Assembly: GCA_051883075.1 (NCBI GenBank) | Contig: JBJETA010000027.1 | Coordinates: 1 to 20,926 of the forward strand | Direction of reading: 5' to 3' | Length of the DNA stretch: 20,926 nucleotides | DNA from: Aminipila sp051883075 | GTDB taxonomy: Bacteria > Bacillota > Clostridia > Peptostreptococcales > Anaerovoracaceae | Part shown: positions 7,302 to 14,508 of the stretch, piece after piece | How positions within the stretch are numbered: position 1 is the stretch's first letter | Layout: every line of letters begins with the position of its first letter | The notes under the pieces: model-generated | What the model was told of the DNA's origin: nothing | Seen by the model: only the letters and a program-made list of their open reading frames with translations | The model's database searches: none | Program-made: the position numbers and the translations under genes

Positions 7302-9089
7302 CTAAATCTTTTCAACCATCAATTCTTCTCTCAGTTCCTCTTCAGGCAGGAAAGGAAACAGATCTTCCAATGGGGTGCTTACCATACTGCCGTCTTCCGT
7401 CACTTTGCTGGTAGATCTTGGAGATACAATACAATACGGATCAATATGCACATCACATAAGAATGGCCCTTCACTGCTAAGCGTTCTTTTTACAGCTGCC
7501 TGCAATTCTTCCGGTTTGCTTACAGATATACTTTTTATACCATATGCTTCTGCAAGCTTTGCCATATCAGGCAGCATAAGTCCCGTTTCTTCATTGCTTC
7601 CTGCATATCTTCCCTGGAAGTGATTTCGCTGCATATTTCTTATGGAAGAATATCCTGCATTATTTACTACAAATATTTTGATGGGAAGTTTTCTTCCTCC
7701 GATAATTGCCAGTTCCTGGACATTCAGCTGCATACCGCCATCACCTGTCACAGTTATTACATCTTTTCCTGTTGCAAAGTATGCCCCTATCGCTTCAGGC
7801 AGTTCATATCCCATAGATCCCAGTCCATGATTTGAACGCACCTTCTGACCTTCTTTCACTTTTAATGCCTGATAGCAAATCTCTGCTACCGTTCCTGCAC
7901 TGGATGGAACGATGGTACTATCTGCAGGTGCCTGTTTTGATATCTCTTCTACAAGTTCATAAGTGGAAATTTCTTTATTATTCAATATTCCCTGCGCATT
8001 TTGCGGTTTAACTATAGGATACTTTTCTTTCCAATGATTTATTTTTTCCTTCCAGCCTTCAAATCTGTGTTTTATGCCTTTTTCATCTATAACTAGATTT
8101 AGTGCCTTCAAAACATCTTTTACATCTCCTGTTATTGGCAGTTCAATATCAGTCCGGAGCTTTTTTATTTCTGCTTCATCAATATCGACTATTATCTTTT
8201 TGGCATCGACAGCCCACCTGCTTCTGTCAAACCCTGTAATTGAAAAATCCAGCTTGCTTCCCAGACTTATAATTAAATCCGATTTCTGCATGGCAAAATT
8301 TGCTGCACGTTCTCCCAGTGTGCCGCATTTGCCTGCAAACAAAGGATGGCTGTTTGGGAGCAGGTCTACTGCCTTCCATGTAGGTATAACAGGTATATTC
8401 AGGCTGTTTATTAAATCATAAAACTCTTGTTCAGCACCTCTAAGTCCATTCCCCGCAATGATAACAGGTCTCTTTGCCTCGTTTATCATGGAGAAAATCT
8501 TATTTGCTTCTGCAATATAATCTTTAACTTCCGGCATAGGTAATTCAAAACCTTTTAGTTCTTCCGGGTCTATCTGGCTGCCTTGTATATCAAGCGGAAT
8601 ATCAATCCACACAGGGCCTTTCCTCCCCGTTGTAGCTATATGCCATGCTTTTTCAAGATGGTATCTGATAGATTCCTTATCCGTAACCATGACTGCGTAT
8701 TTAGTTATTTCTTTTACTATGCTTACTATATCCGCTTCCTGTGACCCATGGGAACGCACACCATATTTAGACTTTAAGTCACTGGTCTTTACCTGTCCCG
8801 AAACAAAAATGCAAGGAATGCTGTCCACAAAAGCTGACAAAACACCCGTGACAGCATTCGTACCTCCCGGACCGGTTGTAACAAGTGCTGCACCGACTTT
8901 TCCTGTTGTAAATGCATAACTTTCCGCCGCAATAGCTACACTTTGCTCATGAAGAAGATTAACTCCCTGAACCCTTCTGCTTCTAGCTAAAGAATCAACC
9001 AGATGCATACATCCGCCACCGGGTACGTAAAACATTGTTCCGATATTTTTTTCTCCCAAAAAATCCAACACGTAATCTGATAATTTCAT
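7302..9089 (-). CDS. Thiamine-diphosphate-dependent enzyme, acetolactate-synthase-like (YerE-like)
   Basis: This 595-residue protein has the three-domain layout of the acetohydroxyacid synthase/pyruvate oxidase family. The N-terminal pyrimidine-binding domain carries the catalytic glutamate E48 (LLHEQSVAIAAES), the central domain has IAGNG (211-215), and the C-terminal domain has the diphosphate/Mg motif GDGG (449-452) with NN at 476-477. It would decarboxylate pyruvate and transfer the two-carbon unit. It sits between rfbH and a sugar reductase, not beside ilvN, ilvC or other branched-chain amino-acid genes. That is the position of yerE, whose product attaches the two-carbon unit to C4 of CDP-3,6-dideoxy-4-keto-glucose. 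The family is certain; the YerE role is inferred from the complete gene order. SD AAAGG precedes the ATG. Confidence 0.88.
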   Translation of the reverse strand: MKLSDYVLDFLGEKNIGTMFYVPGGGCMHLVDSLARSRRVQGVNLLHEQSVAIAAESYAFTTGKVGAALVTTGPGGTNAVTGVLSAFVDSIPCIFVSGQVKTSDLKSKYGVRSHGSQEADIVSIVKEITKYAVMVTDKESIRYHLEKAWHIATTGRKGPVWIDIPLDIQGSQIDPEELKGFELPMPEVKDYIAEANKIFSMINEAKRPVIIAGNGLRGAEQEFYDLINSLNIPVIPTWKAVDLLPNSHPLFAGKCGTLGERAANFAMQKSDLIISLGSKLDFSITGFDRSRWAVDAKKIIVDIDEAEIKKLRTDIELPITGDVKDVLKALNLVIDEKGIKHRFEGWKEKINHWKEKYPIVKPQNAQGILNNKEISTYELVEEISKQAPADSTIVPSSAGTVAEICYQALKVKEGQKVRSNHGLGSMGYELPEAIGAYFATGKDVITVTGDGGMQLNVQELAIIGGRKLPIKIFVVNNAGYSSIRNMQRNHFQGRYAGSNEETGLMLPDMAKLAEAYGIKSISVSKPEELQAAVKRTLSSEGPFLCDVHIDPYCIVSPRSTSKVTEDGSMVSTPLEDLFPFLPEEELREELMVEKI

Positions 9090-9145
9090 TTTCTGCCTTT
9101 CAATCCTATGCTTTTATCTGTCTTTGTCTTTTTGTTTTAACTTTG

Positions 9146-10492
9146 CTAATTAAAATACTCTTTTATTTTTTCAATCATGTATTCCAGCATTTCACCAGTC
9201 ATGCCCGGATATAATCCTATCCAGAAGCTGTTTTCCATAACCCTGTCTGTGTTATCCAAATTTCCTACTACTCTGTATCCTTTCTGTTTTTCGCGCATTT
9301 CATTAAAACACGGCTGTTTAATAATATTTCCGGCAAATAACATTCTCGTCTGTATGCCGTTTCTTTCCAAATGCCGAACCAACTTTTCCCTTGACACACC
9401 TTCCCTGCAGGTCATCATAAACCCAAACCAGCTTGGTTCAGAGTCGTTAAAAGGTTCCGGTAAAATCAATTTTTCTTCTAAAGAGTTTAACCCGTCTTTT
9501 AACTTTTCAAAGTTTTCCCTTCTTTTTCTTGTAAATTCAGGAAGCTTTTTAAGCTGCTCCACCCCTATGGCTGCCTGCATATCTGTAGCTTTCAGATTGT
9601 ATCCGAAATGTGAATATACATATTTGTGGTCGTATCCTTTTGGAAGTTCTCCATACTGCCCGTCAAATCTATGTCCGCATAGATTATCTCTTCCTGAAGG
9701 ACAGCTGCAGTCTCTTCCCCAATCTCTGATTGAACGCATAATCCTGTTTAATAAAGGATTATCTGTATACACTGCGCCTCCTTCTCCTGTTGTTATATGG
9801 TGCGGTGGATAAAAGCTGGAGGTGCCAATATCGCCTACTGTCCCCGTTTTCTTCATCACACCATCTATCATGCACTGTGAACCTAATGCATCACAATTGT
9901 CTTCTATAAGCCACAGTCCGTGTTCACAACAAAAATCCTTTACCGTCTGTAAATCAAAAGGATTTCCAAGCGTATGAGCTATCATTACTGCTTTAGTTTT
10001 GCTGCTCAAAGCTTTTTCCATCATTTCTGTATCTATATTATATTGAGGTATCGTAATATCCACAAATACAGGTTCCGCTCCATACTGAATCATTGGAGCA
10101 ATAGTTGTAGGAAAGCCTGCAGCAACAGTTATTACTTCATCTCCCGGTTTAATAGCCCTTTCGCCTAAAAGGGGTGAAGTTAAAGTCATAAATGCCAGAA
10201 GATTTGCCGATGAACCTGAATTTACAAAAGAGCAAAACTGTATGTCAAGATACTCACATAAGGCCTTTTCAAATTCTTCAGTATATCTCCCCGCTGTGAG
10301 CCAGAAGTCAAGTGCACTGTCAACAAGAGAAACCACTTCGCTTTTATCAAAAACTCTTCCCGCATAGCTTATGTTATCACCCTTTAAATAAGCTTTAGGA
10401 GTATGATATTTTTCCGTATATCTGCCCACAAGTTCAAGTATTTCTTTTCTGTCTGCTTCCTGCTGCCTTTTCGCTTTTTCACTTACTGTCAT
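9146..10492 (-). CDS. rfbH: CDP-4-keto-6-deoxyglucose 3-dehydrase (E1), RfbH/DdhC
   Basis: This 448-residue protein is the PMP- and [2Fe-2S]-dependent C3 dehydrase that starts 3-deoxygenation of CDP-4-keto-6-deoxyglucose. It has the aminotransferase-fold motif NSGSSAN (91-97) and EDNCD. In place of the usual PLP-binding lysine it has histidine, H231 in SFYPPHHITTGEGG, the hallmark of E1. Cluster ligands are C200, C262, C264 and C272 (C-x-C-x7-C). Compared with the Yersinia enzyme as I recall it, spacing is shifted by a four-residue insertion between C200 and H231. E1 needs a partner reductase (E3, DdhD/RfbI), and no such gene is visible here. The ATG at 10492 overlaps the stop of a five-codon ATG-GGT-AAG-AAA-TGA reading frame starting at 10503, a possible coupling device. 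Confidence 0.95.
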   Translation of the reverse strand: MTVSEKAKRQQEADRKEILELVGRYTEKYHTPKAYLKGDNISYAGRVFDKSEVVSLVDSALDFWLTAGRYTEEFEKALCEYLDIQFCSFVNSGSSANLLAFMTLTSPLLGERAIKPGDEVITVAAGFPTTIAPMIQYGAEPVFVDITIPQYNIDTEMMEKALSSKTKAVMIAHTLGNPFDLQTVKDFCCEHGLWLIEDNCDALGSQCMIDGVMKKTGTVGDIGTSSFYPPHHITTGEGGAVYTDNPLLNRIMRSIRDWGRDCSCPSGRDNLCGHRFDGQYGELPKGYDHKYVYSHFGYNLKATDMQAAIGVEQLKKLPEFTRKRRENFEKLKDGLNSLEEKLILPEPFNDSEPSWFGFMMTCREGVSREKLVRHLERNGIQTRMLFAGNIIKQPCFNEMREKQKGYRVVGNLDNTDRVMENSFWIGLYPGMTGEMLEYMIEKIKEYFN

Positions 10493-10547
10493 TTCTTACC
10501 CATACTTTCTCTTTAATCTATGTTAAATAGTCAGTTTGTTCTCGCTT

Positions 10548-11660
10548 TTACATCTCAAAGAACTCTTTTATCTGCTCTTTTATGCATTGTACTGCATCAT
10601 CACTCTTACCGTATCGTTTTGTCCACTCAACAGTTTTTTCTACAGCCTTTTTTATATCCCATGTAGCTTCATATCCTAACACTGTTTTTATTTTTGTTGA
10701 ATCAAGTGCAAGGAAGTTCGCCTCATGAACTGCATTGTTTTCACTCATATCAATCCATTTCAGATTTTCTCCCCAGGCTTTGCAAAACAATGTTGTCAAT
10801 ACACCTGTTGTTATGCAATCCCTTCTGTCCGGTCCTATGTTGTAGCTTCCCTGATATTCCGGACTTTCATATTGTGACATTCCCACGAGAAGATATGCAT
10901 ATAAAGGTTCCATAACATGCTGATATGGTCTTACTGCATGAGGATTCCTCACTATGATTTCTTTTTCTGCTCTTTCACCTAAAGCCGTTCTTACACAGTC
11001 AGGTATAATCCTGTCCTTAGCAAAATCGCCTCCACCTATGACATTTCCTGCGCGAACGGTTGAAATAGCAGTGCCCTCATCAAAAAAACATCTTCTGTAG
11101 GTTTCAGTTACCAGTTCACTGCAGGATTTACTGTTTGAATACGGGTCATATCCGTTTAGTCTTTCATTTTCACGATATCCCCAGTACCATTCGTTGTTTT
11201 CATATACTTTATCGGTTGTAACATTTACAAAGGATTTAACAGAACGACATTCTCTGATTGATTCCAACAGATTTACCGTTCCCATGACATTTACATCATA
11301 GGTATACGCCGGTTTGTCATAAGACTCTCTCACCAGAGGCTGCGCTGCAAGGTGAAATACAATCTCAGGTTGGAACGAAAACACCGCATCTTTAAGCCTA
11401 TCTAAATCCCTTATATCTCCGAAGGTTTCCGTAAAGCCTTTATTCATAGCTTTTTCCGGCTTCATTTTTCCCTGCTCGTACAGAAGTTTATACAAAACCT
11501 TGTCTTCTTCAGGTTTCAGAGAATAACCATGTATTTGAGCTCCCAAAAGTTCTAGTATGGTGCAAAGCCAGCTTCCCTTAAATCCGGTATGCCCTGTTAC
11601 GAATACTTTTTTATTTTTATAAAATTCTCTTATTTGTAATTTCAGTGCTTTGCCTTCCAT
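10548..11660 (-). CDS. rfbG: CDP-glucose 4,6-dehydratase
   Basis: This 370-residue enzyme converts CDP-glucose to CDP-4-keto-6-deoxyglucose with tightly bound NAD, the second step of the 3,6-dideoxysugar pathway. It is an extended short-chain dehydrogenase with cofactor motif VTGHTGFKGSW (21-31), FHLAAQPLVRESY, catalytic TTDK (148-151), and the YSNSK pair Y174/K178. The late VRPYQHVMEP and YNIGP stretches are typical of RfbG. It sits between rfbF and rfbH with gaps of 32 and 55 nt. A GGAAA-type SD lies about 10 nt before the ATG. The length fits the family (about 360 residues). No anomalies were seen. Confidence 0.96.
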   Translation of the reverse strand: MEGKALKLQIREFYKNKKVFVTGHTGFKGSWLCTILELLGAQIHGYSLKPEEDKVLYKLLYEQGKMKPEKAMNKGFTETFGDIRDLDRLKDAVFSFQPEIVFHLAAQPLVRESYDKPAYTYDVNVMGTVNLLESIRECRSVKSFVNVTTDKVYENNEWYWGYRENERLNGYDPYSNSKSCSELVTETYRRCFFDEGTAISTVRAGNVIGGGDFAKDRIIPDCVRTALGERAEKEIIVRNPHAVRPYQHVMEPLYAYLLVGMSQYESPEYQGSYNIGPDRRDCITTGVLTTLFCKAWGENLKWIDMSENNAVHEANFLALDSTKIKTVLGYEATWDIKKAVEKTVEWTKRYGKSDDAVQCIKEQIKEFFEM

Positions 11661-11692
11661 ACCTTAAATTTCCTTTTTTAATTTTCTATTTC

Positions 11693-12478
11693 TTATGACC
11701 ACACCTTCCACGGTGCTTCATCCGAATTCCACAAAGTAGTAAGCATACCTTTGTCTCTCTGCGTATCCATGCACTGCCAGAAGCCGTCATGCTTAAACGC
11801 ACTTAGCTGTCCGTCACTTGAAAGCTTTCTCATAGGGCCTCTTTCAAGAACACACGCATCTCCATATGGCTTCAAGTATTCAAATACTCCCGGCTCCATA
11901 ACCATAAATCCGCCGTTTATCCAGCCTCCGTCTTCCTTAGCTTTTTCCACAAAGGAATTAATCTGCTGCGTTTCTTCATCTATATCGAGTACACCGAATC
12001 TGCCTCCCGGCTGGATTGCCGTGATGGTTGCCAATCTGCCCGAAGCTTCATGGAATTTCAGCAGTTCATTTATGTTGACATCACTTACTCCGTCACCGTA
12101 AGTAAGCATAAATCGTTCATTACCAATATACTTTTCAACTCTTGCAAGACGTCCGCCTGTCTGAGTATTTAAGCCTGTATCCACAAGGGTGACCTTCCAG
12201 GGCTCTGCTACGTTCTGATGTATTATCATCTTGTTTTCAGCAGTAAAATCAAAAGTCACATCTGACATGTGCAGATAGTAATCCGCAAAAAATTCCTTTA
12301 CTATATGTCCTTTATATCCTAAACATATAACAAATTCATTAAATCCAAAGTGTGAATAATATTTCATGATGTGCCAGAGAATAGGTCTGTCTCCGATTTC
12401 TATCATCGGTTTTGGCTTCAGATGGCTTTCCTCTGAGATTCTTGTTCCCAGTCCGCCTGCTAAAATTACTACTTTCAT
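11693..12478 (-). CDS. rfbF: Glucose-1-phosphate cytidylyltransferase
   Basis: This 261-residue nucleotidyltransferase makes CDP-glucose from CTP and glucose 1-phosphate, the entry step of the CDP-dideoxysugar pathway. It begins MKVVILAGGLGTRISEES, the nucleotide-binding loop, followed by KPKPMIEIGDRPILWHIMK, then LTYGDGVSD (metal-binding Asp) and WINGGFMVMEP, all characteristic of RfbF. The reading frame is open further upstream to an ATG at 12538, but I chose ATG 12478. It starts exactly at the family motif and has AAGGAGA about 6 nt before it, and the longer start lies inside the likely promoter. It is the first gene of the glycan operon. Confidence 0.96.
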   Translation of the reverse strand: MKVVILAGGLGTRISEESHLKPKPMIEIGDRPILWHIMKYYSHFGFNEFVICLGYKGHIVKEFFADYYLHMSDVTFDFTAENKMIIHQNVAEPWKVTLVDTGLNTQTGGRLARVEKYIGNERFMLTYGDGVSDVNINELLKFHEASGRLATITAIQPGGRFGVLDIDEETQQINSFVEKAKEDGGWINGGFMVMEPGVFEYLKPYGDACVLERGPMRKLSSDGQLSAFKHDGFWQCMDTQRDKGMLTTLWNSDEAPWKVWS

Positions 12479-12536
12479 CCTTGTTCTCCTTTTTTGAATG
12501 CAAACAGTATGCATAAATTCATTAATATATATCGAC

Positions 12537-12565
12537 ATTTTACCACAAAACTTAACACATTACAA
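12537..12565 (-). promoter_or_regulatory. Probable sigma-A promoter of the glycan operon (extended -10)
   Basis: On the minus strand, -35 TTGTAA (12565-12560) and -10 TAAAAT (12542-12537) are separated by 17 nt. A TGG extended -10 precedes the hexamer. The start of transcription would fall near 12530, giving a leader of about 50 nt. That leader contains a 5-bp inverted repeat (ATGCA/TGCAT, 12514-12498) and the rfbF SD. The promoter lies directly downstream of the terminator in repeat copy 1, consistent with a separate transcription unit. Confidence 0.55.
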
Positions 12566-12592
12566 AGATTGCGGTGCCGTGTACTTCCCCAT

Positions 12593-12656
12593 ACAAAAAG
12601 CCCTCCGGCAGCTGATTTTTCCCCAATCTTATGAGGATTCATCATGCCGGAAGGCT
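12593..12656 (-). terminator. Intrinsic terminator (repeat copy 1), downstream of the Rpn gene
   Basis: Read on the minus strand, a 12-bp stem AGCCTTCCGGCA/TGCCGGAGGGCT (12656-12645 with 12610-12599, one G-T pair) encloses a 34-nt loop. A run of five T follows (12599-12595). It lies about 105 nt past the Rpn stop codon and just before the glycan-operon promoter. No T-run follows on the plus strand, so it works in one direction. Confidence 0.8.
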
Positions 12657-12735
12657 GACTTCGCGATTTCTATATTCATATATATTTATACTCTTTTATT
12701 TATGCAGTAACATCCAGACCGTTTCCAATGCCGTT
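12593..12735. repeat. 143-bp direct repeat, copy 1
   Basis: Identical to 13759-13901 except at 12642 (t/c) and 12649 (g/a), so 141 of 143 positions match. It contains the terminator and, at 12700-12735, a detached copy of the last 11 codons and stop of the 203-residue gene, with no gene body attached. It lies 25 nt beyond the Rpn stop. It appears to be the far boundary of an inserted or duplicated segment. Confidence 0.95.
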
Positions 12736-12760
12736 TTATCTACTTAAATGCAACTTTTGT

Positions 12761-12961
12761 CTATTGTTCAAGATTAAATTCTTTCATTAGTTCTTTTTGA
12801 TATTCTTTATCTGTCGCTGCTTTTATAATATCTTCAACTCTATTGGCCTTGGCTAACAATTCGTTTAGTTTATTAATCGAGTCTTGCCCTTGTTCTCTTG
12901 CTTCCTTATACAAATAGTCCATCGTTTCTTTTTCGTTATATTCTGTAAGCAATGTATTCAT
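12761..12961 (-). CDS. Possible intragenic C-terminal product of the Rpn gene (RpnS-like)
   Basis: Inside the Rpn gene, in frame, an AGGAG (12973-12969) stands 7 nt before ATG 12961. Translation from here gives a 66-residue protein starting MNTLLTEYNEKETMDYL. For E. coli Rpn proteins an intragenic small C-terminal product (RpnS) has been reported to inhibit the full-length toxic nuclease. The SD and spacing are seen directly; that this start is used is inference. The same SD and start are kept in the isolated copy at 14509-14742, which supports selection on the site. Confidence 0.4.
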   Translation of the reverse strand: MNTLLTEYNEKETMDYLYKEAREQGQDSINKLNELLAKANRVEDIIKAATDKEYQKELMKEFNLEQ

Positions 12962-13624
12962 AACCTCACTCCTGTTCTTCAACAAAAAATCTTTAAGGAC
13001 ATCTTCAATTATGCATTCTTCTACAGCTTTATCTATGGCATCTTCTATTTTTAGATTTTTTCTGTATTCCTTTATTTTGCCAATCAGAATTGAATAATCT
13101 TTCAATGCCTTGCAGCTTTCCATGAGTTCTTTGTTCCGACCCACGTTAATATTTACCAACGTAGCTGTCCATTCAAATTCATTTTCCTCATCACCAATCG
13201 GTTCAAACATATCTGACAGCCTTAATTTCATAACATCTGGCGTTTCTTCATCACCGTTATAGAAAACTACATATCTGGGTGCCGGAAGCTTTATCTTAGT
13301 TCTTCCATATAAGTTTAAACCCTGAGTTTCAACATATGCTCTATACGCCTCCGCTCCATAGAAAAAGCCCCTAATTGGCATATTAGGGCACCATGATGAC
13401 TGATGTTCGTAGAAGTTCATGGTGATTCGCTGCATAATAAACGACTTATCATTTTTCATGCCCATATATATGGCATCTTCCAAATCATTTATAGTCAAAT
13501 CGTTTTCATCTGTGTAGGATGTTCCATTTAGTGCATTATACAAATCCAATAAACTTTTCTTGTCGCTAAAAATCTTTCTGAATAATCTGTCCTTATGCGT
13601 TCTGTTAATTTTTAAATTTTTCAT
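12761..13624 (-). CDS. Rpn-family PD-(D/E)XK nuclease (transposase-like)
   Basis: This 287-residue protein belongs to the Rpn/PD-(D/E)XK family often labelled transposase. E. coli RpnA-type members are DNA endonucleases that promote recombination and have been linked to phage defence. Visible features (numbered from the chosen start) are the N-terminal HKDRLFRKIFSDK near 10-22, LTINDLEDAIYMG, the ExQ-type core MNFYEHQSS followed by PNMPIRGFFYGAEAYRAY, and a helical C-terminus. I chose ATG 13624, with AAGGGAG about 8 nt upstream; the TTG at 13651 extends the frame but has no suitable SD. The gene has its own promoter, lies between two 143-bp repeats, and has no inverted terminal repeats. An in-frame ATG at 12961 with its own SD could yield a separate C-terminal product. 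Confidence 0.85.
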   Translation of the reverse strand: MKNLKINRTHKDRLFRKIFSDKKSLLDLYNALNGTSYTDENDLTINDLEDAIYMGMKNDKSFIMQRITMNFYEHQSSWCPNMPIRGFFYGAEAYRAYVETQGLNLYGRTKIKLPAPRYVVFYNGDEETPDVMKLRLSDMFEPIGDEENEFEWTATLVNINVGRNKELMESCKALKDYSILIGKIKEYRKNLKIEDAIDKAVEECIIEDVLKDFLLKNRSEVMNTLLTEYNEKETMDYLYKEAREQGQDSINKLNELLAKANRVEDIIKAATDKEYQKELMKEFNLEQ

Positions 13625-13639
13625 TCTCTTTCTCCCTTG

Positions 13640-13667
13640 ATTATACCGCAAATTGTATCTCTTTCAA
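13640..13667 (-). promoter_or_regulatory. Probable sigma-A promoter of the Rpn gene
   Basis: On the minus strand, -35 TTGAAA (13667-13662) and a perfect -10 TATAAT (13645-13640) are separated by 16 nt. The ATG at 13624 is only 15 nt beyond the -10, so the leader would be under 10 nt and would contain little of the SD. Full-length Rpn may therefore be poorly initiated while the internal start with its intact SD is favoured. The motif is clear; the leader consequence is inferred. Confidence 0.5.
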
Positions 13668-13758
13668 ACGTTTTATTTTTTACATATTTTACCATTTATT
13701 TAGGTAAATTTCAAGTTTATTTTTACATTGCTTCAAATAAATTCCATATGTTTCTAAA

Positions 13759-13822
13759 ACAAAAAGCCCTCCGGCAGCTGATTTTTCCCCAATCTTATGA
13801 GGATTCACCATGCCAGAAGGCT
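13759..13822 (-). terminator. Intrinsic terminator of the flagellar operon (repeat copy 2)
   Basis: This is the same hairpin as at 12593-12656: stem 13822-13811 with 13776-13765, then five T. A base change at 13815 turns one C-G pair into T-G, so the stem is kept with two wobble pairs. It lies 43 nt past the stop of the 203-residue gene and closes the flagellar operon. Confidence 0.8.
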
Positions 13823-13901
13823 GACTTCGCGATTTCTATATTCATATATATTTATACTCTTTTATTTATGCAGTAACATCCAGACCGTTTCCAATGCCGT
13901 T
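13759..13901. repeat. 143-bp direct repeat, copy 2
   Basis: Partner of 12593-12735 (141/143 identical, same orientation). Here the repeat is attached to the intact 203-residue gene: its first 36 minus-strand bases (13901-13866) are that gene's last 11 codons and stop, followed by the terminator. The 1023 bp between the copies hold only the Rpn gene and its promoter. This copy looks like the original site, or its reconstituted form after an insertion. Confidence 0.95.
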
Positions 13902-14477
13902 CTCCTTTGCGGCGAAATCTCTTGCGGCGTTTTCCGCATCAGCATTCATGCCGTTGTCTGCATTTCTGGTTACTGTCCTTGTTGTCCCGCCTGAGATATA
14001 GGTTCTGCCGCATTCAGGGCAGATTGCAGTATGCAGGGATACGGACTGTGCCACGATTTCTTTGCCTTCCCTTTCAGCCTTTGCCTGATTTCTCACCACA
14101 TGCTCATTCTCATGCGCTGCTACAGCCGTAGCCGCCTTTTCCGGAGAGATTTTTGTAGGTGTCTGATACGAAACCCCTGCATCACTGGAGCCATCCTGAT
14201 ATTTTCTGTTTTTGCAGGTCTGACATTCATAATCACCTATTTTTTTATTTCCGCTTGTTTTTTCTGTTTGTTCAGCAGGTTTAGTCATATCAGCATTTTT
14301 ATCTACAGCCGTATTCGCAGAATGTCCCATGCTGAACTGTCCGTTTTTCTGCACGCCCTTATCTTCTGCATAAAACTGGTTTCGGTCATTACCGTAGCCC
14401 TGACCATAATTCAGATTTTTAACTCCATAGGTTGCCGCAGTGCTGCTTCCCGCCGCCTGTAATCCGCCAATGCTCAT
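13866..14477 (-). CDS. HExxH-containing, cysteine-rich protein at the end of the flagellar operon (SprA-related-like)
   Basis: This 203-residue protein has a low-complexity, Ser/Gly/Asn-rich N-terminus (1-80) without signal peptide. It then has CQTC (C85, C88), a central AAHENEH (HExxH at 122-126) on a helix, CPEC (C153, C156) followed by GRTYISGG, and an Ala-rich helix near the C-terminus. The HExxH followed by a YxxGG-like strand resembles the SprA-related putative metallopeptidases, but the match is by eye only. The CxxC pairs may form a separate zinc site. The ATG has an excellent SD (AAGGAGG, 7 nt spacing). It is the last gene of the flagellar operon, separated from flhB2 by an Rpn C-terminal ORF. 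A flagellar or cell-envelope maintenance role is possible but unproven. Confidence 0.8.
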   Translation of the reverse strand: MSIGGLQAAGSSTAATYGVKNLNYGQGYGNDRNQFYAEDKGVQKNGQFSMGHSANTAVDKNADMTKPAEQTEKTSGNKKIGDYECQTCKNRKYQDGSSDAGVSYQTPTKISPEKAATAVAAHENEHVVRNQAKAEREGKEIVAQSVSLHTAICPECGRTYISGGTTRTVTRNADNGMNADAENAARDFAAKENGIGNGLDVTA

Positions 14478-14508
14478 AACTATACCTCCTTCCGAAGTTT
14501 TCCTTTGC

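Noticed and set aside
7302..9089. Housekeeping acetolactate synthase large subunit (ilvB)
   Set aside because: No ilvN, ilvC or leu genes adjacent and the gene is embedded between rfbH and a sugar reductase; the domain family alone does not require a role in amino-acid synthesis.
9177..9812. Plus-strand open frame of 211 codons
   Set aside because: Lies entirely antisense to rfbH, has no SD and a composition that fits a shadow of the real gene.
12498..12514. 5-bp inverted repeat in the rfbF leader as an operator
   Set aside because: Too short and AT-rich to claim as a binding site without conservation data; mentioned only with the promoter.
12479..12538. Longer rfbF start at ATG 12538
   Set aside because: Would add 20 residues before the nucleotide-binding loop, has no SD and overlaps the -10 of the likely promoter.
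12593..13901. Insertion sequence or CRISPR interpretation of the two repeats
   Set aside because: The repeats are direct, 143 bp and only two, more than 1 kb apart; there are no inverted terminal repeats, no short target duplication and no array structure.
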